This document shows positions 7,073 through 14,739 of a stretch of 25,254 nt of DNA, piece after piece. This DNA comes from an uncultured Cloacibacillus sp. (GTDB taxonomy: Bacteria > Synergistota > Synergistia > Synergistales > Synergistaceae), in assembly GCA_900545755.1 (NCBI GenBank), contig URAG01000033.1, positions 1 through 25,254 of the forward strand. The letters are read 5' to 3'. The position numbers and the translations under genes are program-made. The notes under the pieces were generated by a model that searched no databases, had not been told where the DNA came from, and worked only from the letters and a program-made list of their open reading frames with translations. Numbering within the stretch: position 1 is the stretch's first letter; each line of letters opens with the position of its first letter.

Positions 7073-8068
7073 GTGAAGCTTTCCGGAATTTTCACAGGCA
7101 AGGGAATTTTAGCCGCGGCGGCAGCGCTGCTTATAGTGGGCACGTCTGCGGCGATTTATCTTAAAGAGAGGCCTGACACCTCGCACGTGCGCGCGTCGGG
7201 CACGGTCGAAGCGACGCAGGTTCAGCTCGCGCCGCTTGTGGGCGGGCGCATCGTCGAGCTCGCGATTGAGGCGTCCGACAAGGTAGAGAAGGGGCAGTTC
7301 GTAGCGCGGCTCTCGATGGACGGCGCCGACGACGACCTGCGCATGGCGAAACAGGCGCTAGCCGCGGCGCGCGCTCAGCTTGCGGAGCTGCGTAGCGGCT
7401 TCCGCAAAGAGGATATAGCGCGCGCGAAGGCCGAGGTCGCGGCTCGGCGCGCGCAGTACGAACAGGCGAAGCGCGACGAGGAACGCTTCGCGGCTCTCGC
7501 GGCAGACGGCGTCGTCGCCGCGCGCGACGCGGAGCTCGCCGCGGAGCAGTCGAAAGCTTCATATAATGTAATGAAGGCCGCGGCGGAGCAGCTGCGCCTG
7601 CTGGAAAACGGCCCTAGAGCCGAGCAGATAGCCGCTGCGGCGGCGAACGCAGCGCGCGCGGAGGCCGCCTGCGAGAAGGCTAAGACGCTAGTGGGCTACA
7701 AGACGCTCTATTCCCCGGCCGCGGGCACCGTGTTGACGAAAAATTATGAAGAGGGCGACGTGATTGCCGCCGGCGCGCCAATCGCTACGCTCGGCGATCT
7801 GACTGACTGCTGGGTGAAGCTCTACATCCCGTCGACTCAGCTCTCGCTCGTCAAGCTCGGCGCGAAATGCAGCGTTTCCGTAGATCCGTTCCCAAATAAA
7901 TCCTTCGAGGCGACCGTCACGGAAATCAGCCAGCAGGCCGAGTACAACCCGCGTATGTCGCTGACGCAGAGCGAGCGCGCTAACATGGTGTTTTGGATAA
8001 AAGTTTCGATCAAGAACACAGAGGGCGTCATAAAGCCCGGAATGCCGGCGGACGTTACGATATTATGA
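7073..8068 (+). CDS. HlyD/YbhG-type periplasmic membrane-fusion (adaptor) protein
   Basis: The 331-residue protein has an N-terminal membrane anchor (about 10-30) and then a biotinyl-lipoyl half-domain (ASGTVEATQVQLAPLVGGRIVEL). A long alanine- and charge-rich coiled-coil hairpin spans about 85-205, with the second lipoyl half at YSPAAGTVLTKNYEEGDVI, followed by a beta-barrel domain ending KPGMPADVTIL. It would bridge the inner-membrane ABC transporter and a TolC-like channel. The gene order adaptor, ATPase, ATPase, permease, TolC-like resembles E. coli ybhGFSR. GTG start at 7073 after AAAGGGGGAC. Its TGA stop overlaps the next ATG (ATGA), so translation is coupled. The substrate is unknown; this class exports drugs and other amphiphiles. 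Confidence 0.92.
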   Translation: MKLSGIFTGKGILAAAAALLIVGTSAAIYLKERPDTSHVRASGTVEATQVQLAPLVGGRIVELAIEASDKVEKGQFVARLSMDGADDDLRMAKQALAAARAQLAELRSGFRKEDIARAKAEVAARRAQYEQAKRDEERFAALAADGVVAARDAELAAEQSKASYNVMKAAAEQLRLLENGPRAEQIAAAAANAARAEAACEKAKTLVGYKTLYSPAAGTVLTKNYEEGDVIAAGAPIATLGDLTDCWVKLYIPSTQLSLVKLGAKCSVSVDPFPNKSFEATVTEISQQAEYNPRMSLTQSERANMVFWIKVSIKNTEGVIKPGMPADVTIL

Positions 8069-9000
8069 CGGATGCGGCGAGCGTCCTCTCCTACCATAAC
8101 GTTACGAAGAGCTTTGGGGCGGCGCGCGCTCTCGACGGCGTGGAGCTCGATATAAAGCGAGGCGAGATTTTCGGCTTCATCGGCCCCGACGGCGCTGGCA
8201 AGACGACGATGATGCGCATGGCGATGGGCATCATCAACCCGGACGAGGGCGAATGCCTGCTGCTCGGCTCGACGGACAGGCGCGCGGCGCGCGTGCGCGC
8301 GGGCTACGTGCCGCAGCTTTTCAGCCTTTACACGAATATGAGCGTCATGGAGAATATACGGCTTTTCGGCTCGCTCTACGGCAAGCCGGAAAAGGCGGTC
8401 GAGGAGCGCGCGGAGTTCATCTTGTCGCGCGTCGGCCTCTGGGGCTTCCGCGACAGGTTCGCGGGAAATTTGTCGGGCGGCATGAAGCAGAAGCTCGCGC
8501 TCGCGATAGGGCTGCTGAACACGCCCGAGATACTGCTGCTCGACGAGCCGACGACGGGCGTAGACCCCGTGGCGCGGCGCGAATTCTGGGCGCTGCTCTA
8601 CCAGTTCAACCACGAGGGGCTGACGATAGCGGTCAGCACGCCCTATATGGACGAGGCGGAGCTCTGCACGCGCAAGCTGTTTTTGAACGGCGGGCGCATT
8701 TTGGACATAGGCACGACGGGCGAGCTGCTCTCGCGCTATCCGTACAAGATTATGAGCCTCGCGACGGGCGCGCGCGAGGCGGGCGCGTGGCTCTCGAGGC
8801 GCGCGCACATCGTGGACGCGAATATGTTCGGCTCGAAGTACCACGTCGTCACGGACGACGCGCAGGGCGCGCGCGATTCCGCGGCGGCGGCCTTCCGCGA
8901 ACACGGCGCGGAAATGCCGGAGATGCGCGAAATCGAGCCGGGGCTCGAAGATTTGTTCGTGGCCTTCGCGGGAAGGAGCGCGGCGCAATGCCCCCGGTAG
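8065..9000 (+). CDS. ABC transporter ATPase resembling the N-terminal half of YbhF
   Basis: A 311-residue nucleotide-binding subunit. Walker A is GPDGAGKTT (near 42), with a Q-loop at YVPQLFSLY, signature LSGGMKQKL, Walker B LLLDEP and D-loop GVDP. The H-loop reads AVSTPYMDEAE, so the usual switch histidine is a proline. GPDGAGKTT and the altered H-loop are what I recall for the first half of fused YbhF-type ATPases, and the next gene matches the second half. The start is set by the ATGA overlap with the adaptor stop; upstream in-frame codons lie inside the adaptor gene. It overlaps the next gene by 13 bases. It probably forms a heterodimer with that product and energises the permease encoded downstream. 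Confidence 0.92.
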   Translation: MTDAASVLSYHNVTKSFGAARALDGVELDIKRGEIFGFIGPDGAGKTTMMRMAMGIINPDEGECLLLGSTDRRAARVRAGYVPQLFSLYTNMSVMENIRLFGSLYGKPEKAVEERAEFILSRVGLWGFRDRFAGNLSGGMKQKLALAIGLLNTPEILLLDEPTTGVDPVARREFWALLYQFNHEGLTIAVSTPYMDEAELCTRKLFLNGGRILDIGTTGELLSRYPYKIMSLATGAREAGAWLSRRAHIVDANMFGSKYHVVTDDAQGARDSAAAAFREHGAEMPEMREIEPGLEDLFVAFAGRSAAQCPR

Positions 9001-9986
9001 TCGTACAGACGGAGCACCTTACGAAGAAGTTCGGCTCATTCACCGCCGTCGACGACATCAACATGTCGATTGAGGAGGGGCAGGTCTACGGCTTCCTCGG
9101 CCCTAACGGCGCTGGGAAGTCCACGACGATACGGATGCTCTGCGGCCTGCTGGCCCCGACCTCGGGGCGCGGCCTCGTCCTCGGAATGGACCTCGCCTCG
9201 AACGGGCAGAAGCTCAAGGAGAAAATCGGCTACATGTCGCAGAAGTTCTCGCTCTACCCCGAGCTTTCCGTCATCGAAAATCTCAACCTATATTCCGGCC
9301 TCTACGGCCTGCGCGGCGCGGAGAAGAAAAAGCGCATCGGCGAGATGCTCGAGCTCGCGGGGCTGACTGGGCGCGAAAACGAGCCGACGGCATCGCTCTC
9401 GGGCGGCTGGCGTCAGAGGCTCGCGCTCGGATGCGCGATACTGCACAGGCCGAAGATTCTGTTCCTCGACGAAGCGACGAGCGGCGTAGACCCGAAGGCG
9501 CGGCTGCTCTTCTGGGAGATAATCTACGACCTCGCGGCTAACGGCACGACGGTGATGGTGACGACGCACTTCATGGACGAGGCCGAGCACTGCAACAAGG
9601 TCGCATTCATATACTACGGGCGGCTCATCGCCGACGACTCGCCCGACAACCTAAAGCAGAAGCTGCCCGGCAGGCTTTACGAAATTTCATGCCCCGCGCC
9701 GATGGAGCTGCTCGCGAAGGTGCAGGAGGGCGCGGGCGGAGAATTCATCGACTCGTACTTCTTCGGCGACAAGGTGCATATTTTAGCGCCGGCCGGCCGC
9801 GAGCTGCGCGCAGAGGGGATTTTCGAGGGCTGCCGCGTCGCGCGCATAGAGCAGTCGATGGAGGACGTTTTCGTATATCTCGTGAAGTCGCACGCGCACG
9901 ACGACCTCGGCGCGGGGCGCATATCGGGAATAGGAAGCGCGACCGCGGCGAACGCGAAGGCAGCGAAGGAGGAAGCGAAGAAATGA
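8988..9986 (+). CDS. ABC transporter ATPase resembling the C-terminal half of YbhF
   Basis: A 332-residue nucleotide-binding subunit with canonical motifs: Walker A GPNGAGKST, Q-loop MSQKFSLY, signature LSGGWRQRL, Walker B ILFLDEA with DEATSGVDP, and H-loop MVTTHFMDEAEHC with the histidine present. It pairs naturally with the preceding ATPase, whose H-loop histidine is missing. The C-terminus carries an alanine- and lysine-rich tail (AATAANAKAAKEEAKK-like). The ATG at 8988 has GGAAGGAG nine bases upstream and starts inside the end of the previous gene. Its TGA overlaps the permease ATG. A much longer in-frame opening upstream is antiparallel noise from the previous gene and is not part of the protein. 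Confidence 0.92.
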   Translation: MPPVVVQTEHLTKKFGSFTAVDDINMSIEEGQVYGFLGPNGAGKSTTIRMLCGLLAPTSGRGLVLGMDLASNGQKLKEKIGYMSQKFSLYPELSVIENLNLYSGLYGLRGAEKKKRIGEMLELAGLTGRENEPTASLSGGWRQRLALGCAILHRPKILFLDEATSGVDPKARLLFWEIIYDLAANGTTVMVTTHFMDEAEHCNKVAFIYYGRLIADDSPDNLKQKLPGRLYEISCPAPMELLAKVQEGAGGEFIDSYFFGDKVHILAPAGRELRAEGIFEGCRVARIEQSMEDVFVYLVKSHAHDDLGAGRISGIGSATAANAKAAKEEAKK

Positions 9987-11116
9987 ACTGGGACCGTATG
10001 CGCGCGCTGATCGTCAAGGAGTTCATCCAGGTCATGCGCGACAAGATAACGCTCGCGATAATCTTATTCATGCCGCTCGCGCAGCTTCTGATTTTCGGCT
10101 TCGCGATAAACACAGACATAAAGCACCTGAAGACGGTCGTCTTCGACCAGTCGCGCACGCAGGAGAGCCGCGAGATGATAAACAGCCTCACGGCGAGCAA
10201 CTACTTCGACGTGATAAAGTTCGCCGCGAGCGTGCGCGAGGTCAATGAGAACGTCGAGTCGGGCCGCGCGAAGGTCGGCATCGTCTTCCCGCCGGACTAC
10301 GCGCGCGACATACAGGGCGGGCGGCAGACCTCCGTGCAGGTCATCGTGGACGCGACGGACAACCTGAGCGCCTCGTCGGCGCTCTCGGCGGCGCAGACGA
10401 TTGGGATGCTGAAGTCGCAGGAGATACTCGCGGAGAAATTTTCGCGCCTCGGCATCCGCGTGCCCGGGCAGGCGATAGACATGCGAATCCGCCTCTGGTA
10501 CAACCCTGACTTCGTAACCTCGTGGTACATCGTGCCGGGCATCATGGGGCTGCTGCTGACGCTGACGCTCATATCGATGATGTCGATGGCGATTGTGCGC
10601 GAGAGCGAGCAGGGCACGCTCGAACAGCTGCTCGTGACGCCGATGAAGATATGGGAGCTGCTGACCGCGAAGATAATCCCCTACATCATCGTCGGCTACG
10701 TGCAGATATTCATATCGATAGTCATAGGGATTTTCGTATTCAACATGCCTTTCCTCGGGAGCATGACGCTCTTCTACGCGCTGACCTTCTTCTACGTCGT
10801 CGCGAGCCTCTCGCTCGGCATCATGATTTCCTGCTTCGCGCAGAACCAGACGCAGGCGCTCCAGATGTCCGTTTTCATCATACTGCCGAGCGTCCTGCTC
10901 TCGGGCTTCGTCTTCCCGCTCGAATCGATGCCCGCGGGCTTCCGCTACCTCGGCGAGTGCTTCCCGATAACCTATTACATAAATATCTCGCGCCAGATAA
11001 TCCTCAAGGGCGGCGGCCTCGAATACGTGTGGCGCGACACGCTCGCGCTCGCGGCCTACATCGCCGTGATGTTCACGGCCTCGGTCGTGATGTTCAAACG
11101 CCGCTTCGTGCCGTAG
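9983..11116 (+). CDS. ABC-2 type permease (YbhS/YbhR/YhhJ family)
   Basis: The 377-residue inner-membrane protein has one N-terminal transmembrane helix (about 22-43, ITLAIILFMPLAQLLIFGFAI), an extracytoplasmic domain of roughly 125 residues (45-170), and five to six C-terminal helices. Landmarks are SWYIVPGIMGLLL, VRESEQGTLEQLLVTPM and LLSGFVFPLESMP, all typical of the family. It forms the transport path for the two ATPases encoded just upstream. E. coli ybh has two permease genes and only one is here, so it presumably works as a homodimer. ATG at 9983 overlaps the previous stop, with AAGGAGG about ten bases upstream. The TolC-like gene follows within 25 bases. Confidence 0.93.
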   Translation: MNWDRMRALIVKEFIQVMRDKITLAIILFMPLAQLLIFGFAINTDIKHLKTVVFDQSRTQESREMINSLTASNYFDVIKFAASVREVNENVESGRAKVGIVFPPDYARDIQGGRQTSVQVIVDATDNLSASSALSAAQTIGMLKSQEILAEKFSRLGIRVPGQAIDMRIRLWYNPDFVTSWYIVPGIMGLLLTLTLISMMSMAIVRESEQGTLEQLLVTPMKIWELLTAKIIPYIIVGYVQIFISIVIGIFVFNMPFLGSMTLFYALTFFYVVASLSLGIMISCFAQNQTQALQMSVFIILPSVLLSGFVFPLESMPAGFRYLGECFPITYYINISRQIILKGGGLEYVWRDTLALAAYIAVMFTASVVMFKRRFVP

Positions 11117-11138
11117 GCGCGTGAAAGGAATGATAAAG

Positions 11139-12527
11139 ATGCCGAAGATGAAAATTTTTATATCCGCGCTCGCCGCGCTGACGCTCGCCTGCGCGCCCTG
11201 CGCGGGGGCCGAAACGGCGGAAACCTCGCCCATCGTCGAAATCGACTATATAGAGGACGCGGCGCTCGCGAAGCTGCTTATCGCGGCGGGCGAGGAGAAC
11301 CCGCAGATAGCCGCGGCGAAACAGCGCACCGAGGCGGCGCGCGCGAAGGTCGAGGCCGCCGCCGCGCGGCTCGGGCCGGACGTATTCGCGGGGCTCGGCG
11401 GCCTGTGGCAGGAGGACGGCGTGACACTGACTCCGAACGTATCCCTCGGCGCTATGACATTGCCCGCATCCGTCAATGTAATCGGCTCGAACACATACGC
11501 CGCCGCGATAGGGCTCTCGCAGGTCATATACGCGGGCGGCTCGCTGACGGCGCAGAAGGAGGCGGAGCGGCTCGCGCTCGGCGCCGCGCAGGCGCAGGAG
11601 CTGCGCACCGGGCAGGCGGTCGAAAACTCCGTCCGCCGCGCCTACTACGCGCTGCGTTCCGCGCAGGCCAAGGCGCGCGTCGCGCGCGAAGCTCTGTCGC
11701 TCGCGAAGGAACATCTCGCGCGCGCGGAGAAGCTCTTCAAGGCCGGAGTCGTCGCGAAGAACGACGTGCTGCGCGGCGGCGTAGCGGTCTCGGAGGCGGA
11801 GCTTTCGCTGATACGCGCGCAGAGCGGCGAGGCCAACGCGCTGACGGCGCTGCGCCGCGCGGTCGGAACGGAGCTGATTAAAGCCGAGCTAGAAGCGCCC
11901 GACATATTCGCGCAGAAATTATTCTCCGAGGACGGCGACAGCGAACTCGCGAAAATCCTGCCGCGCGTCCCGAGCGGAGACAACGCGGGCTCGGCGTTAG
12001 AAGCACGCGCCGAACTCAGGGCCTACGCGCTTTTAAGCAAGCAGGCGGAAAAGCTGGCCCGCGCCGCCCGGGGTAGGACGCTGCCGCAGATCCTCGGCGC
12101 GGCGGGGTACGTCGCTGCCGACGACAGCTTCTTCCCCGGCGACGGCGAGGCGGTCGCCGCGATAGGGATGTACTGGAACCTTTACGACGGCGGCGAAATG
12201 CGCGCGAAGACGCGCGAGGCCAAGGCAAAGGCGAAGGAGCTGCTCTTCCAGCTCGAGGATATGAAGAACGCCGTCCGCATGGAGGTCGTGCAGGCGGAGC
12301 AGAATTTAGCCTCGGCGCGCAGCCGTCTCGAAGTCGCGCTTCGCCAGACCGAGCAGGCGCGCGAGGACTACCGCATAGCCGTGCGACGTTACGAAGAAAA
12401 CGTCGGCACCGCGCTTGAAGAATCAGACTCGCGAGTCGCGCTCGTCAACGCGCTCTCAGAAACCGCCACGGCGCTCTACGACATCAAGACCGCTGAAGCG
12501 GATCTGATTTACGCTGTCGGGAAATAG
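11139..12527 (+). CDS. TolC-like outer-membrane efflux protein
   Basis: The 462-residue protein begins with a Sec signal peptide (MPKMKIFISALAALTLACAP, cleavage likely after CAGA) and continues with two repeats of the outer-membrane efflux protein domain: long alanine-rich coiled-coil helices (about 55-85, 150-230, 275-300, 370-460) and short beta strands such as YAAAIGLSQVIYAGG and AIGMYWNLYDGGEMR, the inside-barrel signature. It would complete an envelope-spanning exporter with the upstream genes, implying an outer membrane. I choose the ATG at 11139 since AAAGGA at 11124-11129 is nine bases before it; GTG 11121 and ATG 11130 are also in frame. It is the last clear member of the operon. Confidence 0.9.
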   Translation: MPKMKIFISALAALTLACAPCAGAETAETSPIVEIDYIEDAALAKLLIAAGEENPQIAAAKQRTEAARAKVEAAAARLGPDVFAGLGGLWQEDGVTLTPNVSLGAMTLPASVNVIGSNTYAAAIGLSQVIYAGGSLTAQKEAERLALGAAQAQELRTGQAVENSVRRAYYALRSAQAKARVAREALSLAKEHLARAEKLFKAGVVAKNDVLRGGVAVSEAELSLIRAQSGEANALTALRRAVGTELIKAELEAPDIFAQKLFSEDGDSELAKILPRVPSGDNAGSALEARAELRAYALLSKQAEKLARAARGRTLPQILGAAGYVAADDSFFPGDGEAVAAIGMYWNLYDGGEMRAKTREAKAKAKELLFQLEDMKNAVRMEVVQAEQNLASARSRLEVALRQTEQAREDYRIAVRRYEENVGTALEESDSRVALVNALSETATALYDIKTAEADLIYAVGK

Positions 12528-12528
12528 A

Positions 12529-12553
12529 CGGGAACGCGGCGGCGCTGTTCCCG
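12529..12553 (+). terminator. Hairpin after the efflux operon
   Basis: CGGGAAC (12529-12535) pairs with GTTCCCG (12547-12553) right behind the TolC-like stop. There is no T tract, so it may be an mRNA 3' stabiliser or a weak terminator, with some read-through into the small membrane protein gene. Confidence 0.45.
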
Positions 12554-12611
12554 GCCACCACGTGCCGCGGCGATTGCAGGCGCGTATAACCTGATAAAAG
12601 CGGAGAGAAAG

Positions 12612-12881
12612 ATGAAACATCACCCGGACATTGTCACGTTCAGCATGGAAAGATATCAGAAAGAGAGCTGGGAAGAGTACAACGACAGGCTGATAGCGCA
12701 GGCGTGGATTAAAGCCATGATAAACTCGAGAAAACACGCTTTCCGCGATAAGGCTGCCGAGATAGCCTTGACCCTCCTCCTCTTCGGAATTTTTCCCGCC
12801 TTGCTCATAGTTTGTGGATGGTGGGGAGCGTTGGCCTGCCTTCTCGTTATATTTGCCATCATCGCTCTGTTGTGTGCATGA
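12612..12881 (+). CDS. Small two-helix membrane protein, function unknown
   Basis: The 89-residue protein has a charged soluble N-terminus (about 1-45, with KESWEEYNDR) and two closely spaced hydrophobic helices (about 50-67 and 70-88), giving a helical hairpin with the N-terminus likely in the cytoplasm. GGAGAG sits a few bases before the ATG. I do not recognise a family. It follows the efflux operon by 84 bases with a hairpin between, so it may be an accessory of that operon or separate. Codon use and the ribosome binding site make it likely to be real. Confidence 0.65.
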   Translation: MKHHPDIVTFSMERYQKESWEEYNDRLIAQAWIKAMINSRKHAFRDKAAEIALTLLLFGIFPALLIVCGWWGALACLLVIFAIIALLCA

Positions 12882-12917
12882 TTCGCGCTATGTAAAAGCT
12901 GCACCGGCGCAAAATCA

Positions 12918-12939
12918 CCGCGGAGGAAATGTCCCGCGG
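12918..12939. terminator. Possible terminator hairpin between convergent units
   Basis: CCGCGG (12918-12923) and CCGCGG (12934-12939) can pair around a 10-base loop. On the plus strand this is followed by a T/A-rich stretch. It lies between the small membrane protein gene and the 3' end of the decayed acetyltransferase. Confidence 0.4.
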
Positions 12940-12946
12940 CGGTCTA

Positions 12947-13466
12947 TTATATTTTTACGTCCTTCATCGCAACGTTCTTCAAGTAACCGTAAGACTTCCG
13001 ATACTCCTTTTTGGTCAGCGTCCGCGGATATGACGTCACGGCGAGCGGATGGCCAGAGAAGCCAGCATGGTATGGCTGGTGGACGTGCGTGAATGGATTT
13101 CCAGAGAATTCACAACGCGCTCGTGAAAATTTTGCTGCGGCGCGAGATTGCGTCGACTGGTGGATTTATTTTGAGAATCACCGTTTTCCCTCGCGTGCGA
13201 GAAGCTCAAGCGCACACGCGCCGCAGCCGCGCCTGCTAAGCTTCGTCAAGACACAGAAATCCTCGATGTAGATAAAACTCTCCGCCTCCCATCAGAGCAT
13301 CAGCCCCGCGAACTCATCGCCGTCGTAAATCAGCTCGAATAGGTAATCCGCGCGCGTGAGCGCCTCGTCCTAGCGCTGCTCGTGGTACGGTATAAACTAT
13401 CCGCGAGAAGTGCGCGTGCCGCGCGTACCGCTAGTCGCGTACATCCGTCAACCGCTCTAACCTCAT
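12947..13466 (-). pseudogene. Decayed GNAT-family N-acetyltransferase
   Basis: No intact frame exists, but stitching minus-strand frames gives a recognisable GNAT acetyltransferase: MRLERLTDVRD, then ADYLFELIYDGDEFAGLML, WEAESFIYIEDFCVL, RRGCGACALELLAREGKTVI, INPPVDAISRR, NPFTHVHQPYHAGFSGHPLA, SYPRTLTKKEYRK and finally MKDVKI. Stop codons interrupt it at 13433-13431, 13372-13370 and 13294-13292. The frame shifts near 13410-13380, near 13180 and near 13100. The RRGCGACALELL stretch matches the acetyl-CoA binding loop (R/Q-x-x-G-x-G/A), already altered. The start ATG (13466) overlaps the HxlR stop as ATGA and has AAAGGAG upstream, so it was once translationally coupled to that regulator. Family-level identity is secure; the original substrate is unknown. 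Confidence 0.85.
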
Positions 13467-13798
13467 GCCAATTCTCCTTTCGCCGCGCTTTTCTTGTACG
13501 CCTCGCCCCACGACTGCATCGCGTCAAGTACGGGGCGGAGGCTCATGCCGGTCTCGGTCAGCGTGTATTCGACGCGCGGCGGCACCTCGGCGTAGATGCG
13601 GCGTGTTAGCAGGCCGTCCTGCTCCATTGCGCGCAGGTTCGCGGTCAGCACTTTCTGCGAGATGCAGCCTACCGATTTGCGCAATTCGCCGAAGCGCTTC
13701 GTCCCGTCCAAAAGGTCGCGTATTATCAAAACTTTCCAGCGGTCACTGATGAGTGAAAGCGTCGTCTCAACCGGACATGCGGGAAGCGTTTTATTCAA
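13463..13798 (-). CDS. HxlR-family winged-helix transcriptional regulator
   Basis: The 111-residue protein opens CPVETTLSLISDRWKVLIIRDL, the standard HxlR/MarR-like start with a cysteine near residue 8 that serves as redox or electrophile sensor in relatives such as YodB and HypR. It continues with FGELRKSVGCISQKVLTANLRAME (recognition helix) and the wing YAEVPPRVEYTLTETG. A second cysteine lies near residue 45. The start is a TTG at 13798, with AAGGAG about ten bases upstream; no better in-frame start exists. The gene is divergent from an NAD(P)-binding protein gene, the classic arrangement in which an HxlR regulator controls its neighbour. A 16-bp palindrome overlaps its own -35, suggesting autorepression. 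Sensing is inferred from family only. Confidence 0.9.
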   Translation of the reverse strand: MNKTLPACPVETTLSLISDRWKVLIIRDLLDGTKRFGELRKSVGCISQKVLTANLRAMEQDGLLTRRIYAEVPPRVEYTLTETGMSLRPVLDAMQSWGEAYKKSAAKGELA

Positions 13799-13818
13799 TT
13801 TTTCCGGTCTCCTTCATA

Positions 13819-13847
13819 ATAGTATCTATTTAGTAACTACAGCACAA
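13819..13847 (-). promoter_or_regulatory. Promoter of the HxlR-family gene
   Basis: On the minus strand TTGTGC (13847-13842), 17-base spacer, TACTAT (13824-13819), with the Shine-Dalgarno directly after the predicted start site. The -35 lies inside the 16-bp palindrome. Confidence 0.65.
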
Positions 13848-13856
13848 ATTTGTGCT
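13841..13856. promoter_or_regulatory. Palindromic operator between HxlR-type and NAD(P)-binding genes
   Basis: AGCACAAATTTGTGCT is a perfect 16-bp palindrome in a 151-bp divergent intergenic region. AGTAA (13832-13836) and TTACT (13856-13860) flank it. It covers the -35 of the regulator promoter, and a plausible plus-strand promoter (TTTATA 13860-13865, 17 bases, TATTAT 13883-13888) starts right beside it. Confidence 0.65.
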
Positions 13857-13949
13857 TACTTTATAAATTATCGCTACGGACATATTATAACCGCGTCGAG
13901 GGAAACGCAAGGGACTTCGGCGAAATTAAAAAACTTGGAGGAATTTATC

Positions 13950-14579
13950 ATGAAAATCGCCGTTATATGCGCCAACGGGAAAGCGGGAAAACTTATCGTA
14001 GAGGAGGCGGCACGCCGCGGACACAAGGTGACGGCGGTCGTGCGCGGGGAGAACCGCAGCGCGGCGAAGAACGCGATAATCAGGGACGTGTTCGCCCTAA
14101 CGGCGGACGACCTGAAAGGTTTCGACGCTGTTGTCGACGCATTCGGAGCGTGGACGGCCGAGGCCATGCCGCAGCACGTTACGTCTCTGCGCAAAATATG
14201 CGACGTTCTGAGCGGCTCGCCCACGCGTCTCTATGTTGTCGGCGGCGCGGGAAGTTTATACCTCGACGCGGAGCACAAGACGCGGCTGATGGACGCGCCG
14301 GGCTTCCCCGATATGTTCAAGCCGCTCGCCGCGAACATGGGCGCGGCGCTCGACGAGCTGCGCGGGCGCAAGGACGTGACGTGGACGTACATCTCCCCCG
14401 CCGCCGATTTCCGCGCCGACGGGGAGCGCACAGGCAAGTACAGGCTCTCTGGCGAGGAATTCGTGACGAACGCGAATGGCGAGAGCTTCATAAGCTACGC
14501 CGATTACGCCGCCGCGATGCTCAACGTTATCGAGAGCGGCAAGTACGCCGGCGAACGTATTTCGGTGTACGCAGAGTAA
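13950..14579 (+). CDS. NAD(P)-binding Rossmann protein (atypical SDR, NmrA/YwnB-like)
   Basis: The 209-residue protein starts MKIAVICANGKAGKLIVEEA, a dinucleotide-binding loop of the GxxGxxG type (here ANGKAGK) after the first beta strand. It continues with VTAVVRGENR, the DAFGAWT loop, YVVGGAGSLYLD and WTYISPAADF, matching small atypical short-chain dehydrogenase-like proteins often annotated as NAD(P)H-binding or putative NADH-flavin reductase. A fold-level assignment is secure; the reaction is not known. The ATG at 13950 follows GGAGG with 8-base spacing. It is divergent from the HxlR-type regulator and likely its target, induced by electrophile or oxidant stress if the regulator behaves like YodB/HypR relatives. 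Confidence 0.88.
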   Translation: MKIAVICANGKAGKLIVEEAARRGHKVTAVVRGENRSAAKNAIIRDVFALTADDLKGFDAVVDAFGAWTAEAMPQHVTSLRKICDVLSGSPTRLYVVGGAGSLYLDAEHKTRLMDAPGFPDMFKPLAANMGAALDELRGRKDVTWTYISPAADFRADGERTGKYRLSGEEFVTNANGESFISYADYAAAMLNVIESGKYAGERISVYAE

Positions 14580-14596
14580 CGGCGCGGCGGACTTAC

Positions 14597-14650
14597 GGCG
14601 GCCTCGGAACGCGGGCGAAACGGCGCGCGTTTTCGGGGCCGCCGCTTTTT
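14597..14650 (+). terminator. Terminator after the NAD(P)-binding protein gene
   Basis: GGCGGCC (14597-14603) pairs with GGCCGCC (14637-14643); an inner CGCG/CGCG pairing can shorten the loop. GC and five Ts follow. Confidence 0.7.
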
Positions 14651-14676
14651 GTGAAATTTTTCAAAATTTTCGTCCC

Positions 14677-14712
14677 GCAGCGCTGGCGGGCGGAGGCGCT
14701 GCCCGCTACAAT
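14677..14712 (+). promoter_or_regulatory. Promoter region of the radical SAM gene with inverted repeat
   Basis: TACAAT (14707-14712) is a likely -10, 27 bases before the start codon. GCAGCGC (14677-14683) and GCGCTGC (14696-14702) form an inverted repeat over the expected -35 position, where no good -35 is seen, so the site may be regulated or factor-dependent. Confidence 0.4.
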
Positions 14713-14739
14713 AAAAGTGATAAGAAAGGGGTGTCGACG

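Noticed and set aside
7837..8988. A 383-codon minus-strand frame opposite the first ATPase gene
   Set aside because: Antisense to a recognised ABC ATPase; arginine/histidine-rich composition typical of shadow frames in GC-rich DNA.
8253..9986. A 577-codon plus-strand frame that would extend the second ATPase far upstream
   Set aside because: The part before 8988 is the out-of-frame shadow of the first ATPase gene (arginine- and alanine-rich, no domain). The ATG at 8988 has a good ribosome binding site and the family N-terminus.
10064..11233. A 389-codon minus-strand frame opposite the permease gene
   Set aside because: Antisense to a clear ABC-2 permease; no family resemblance.
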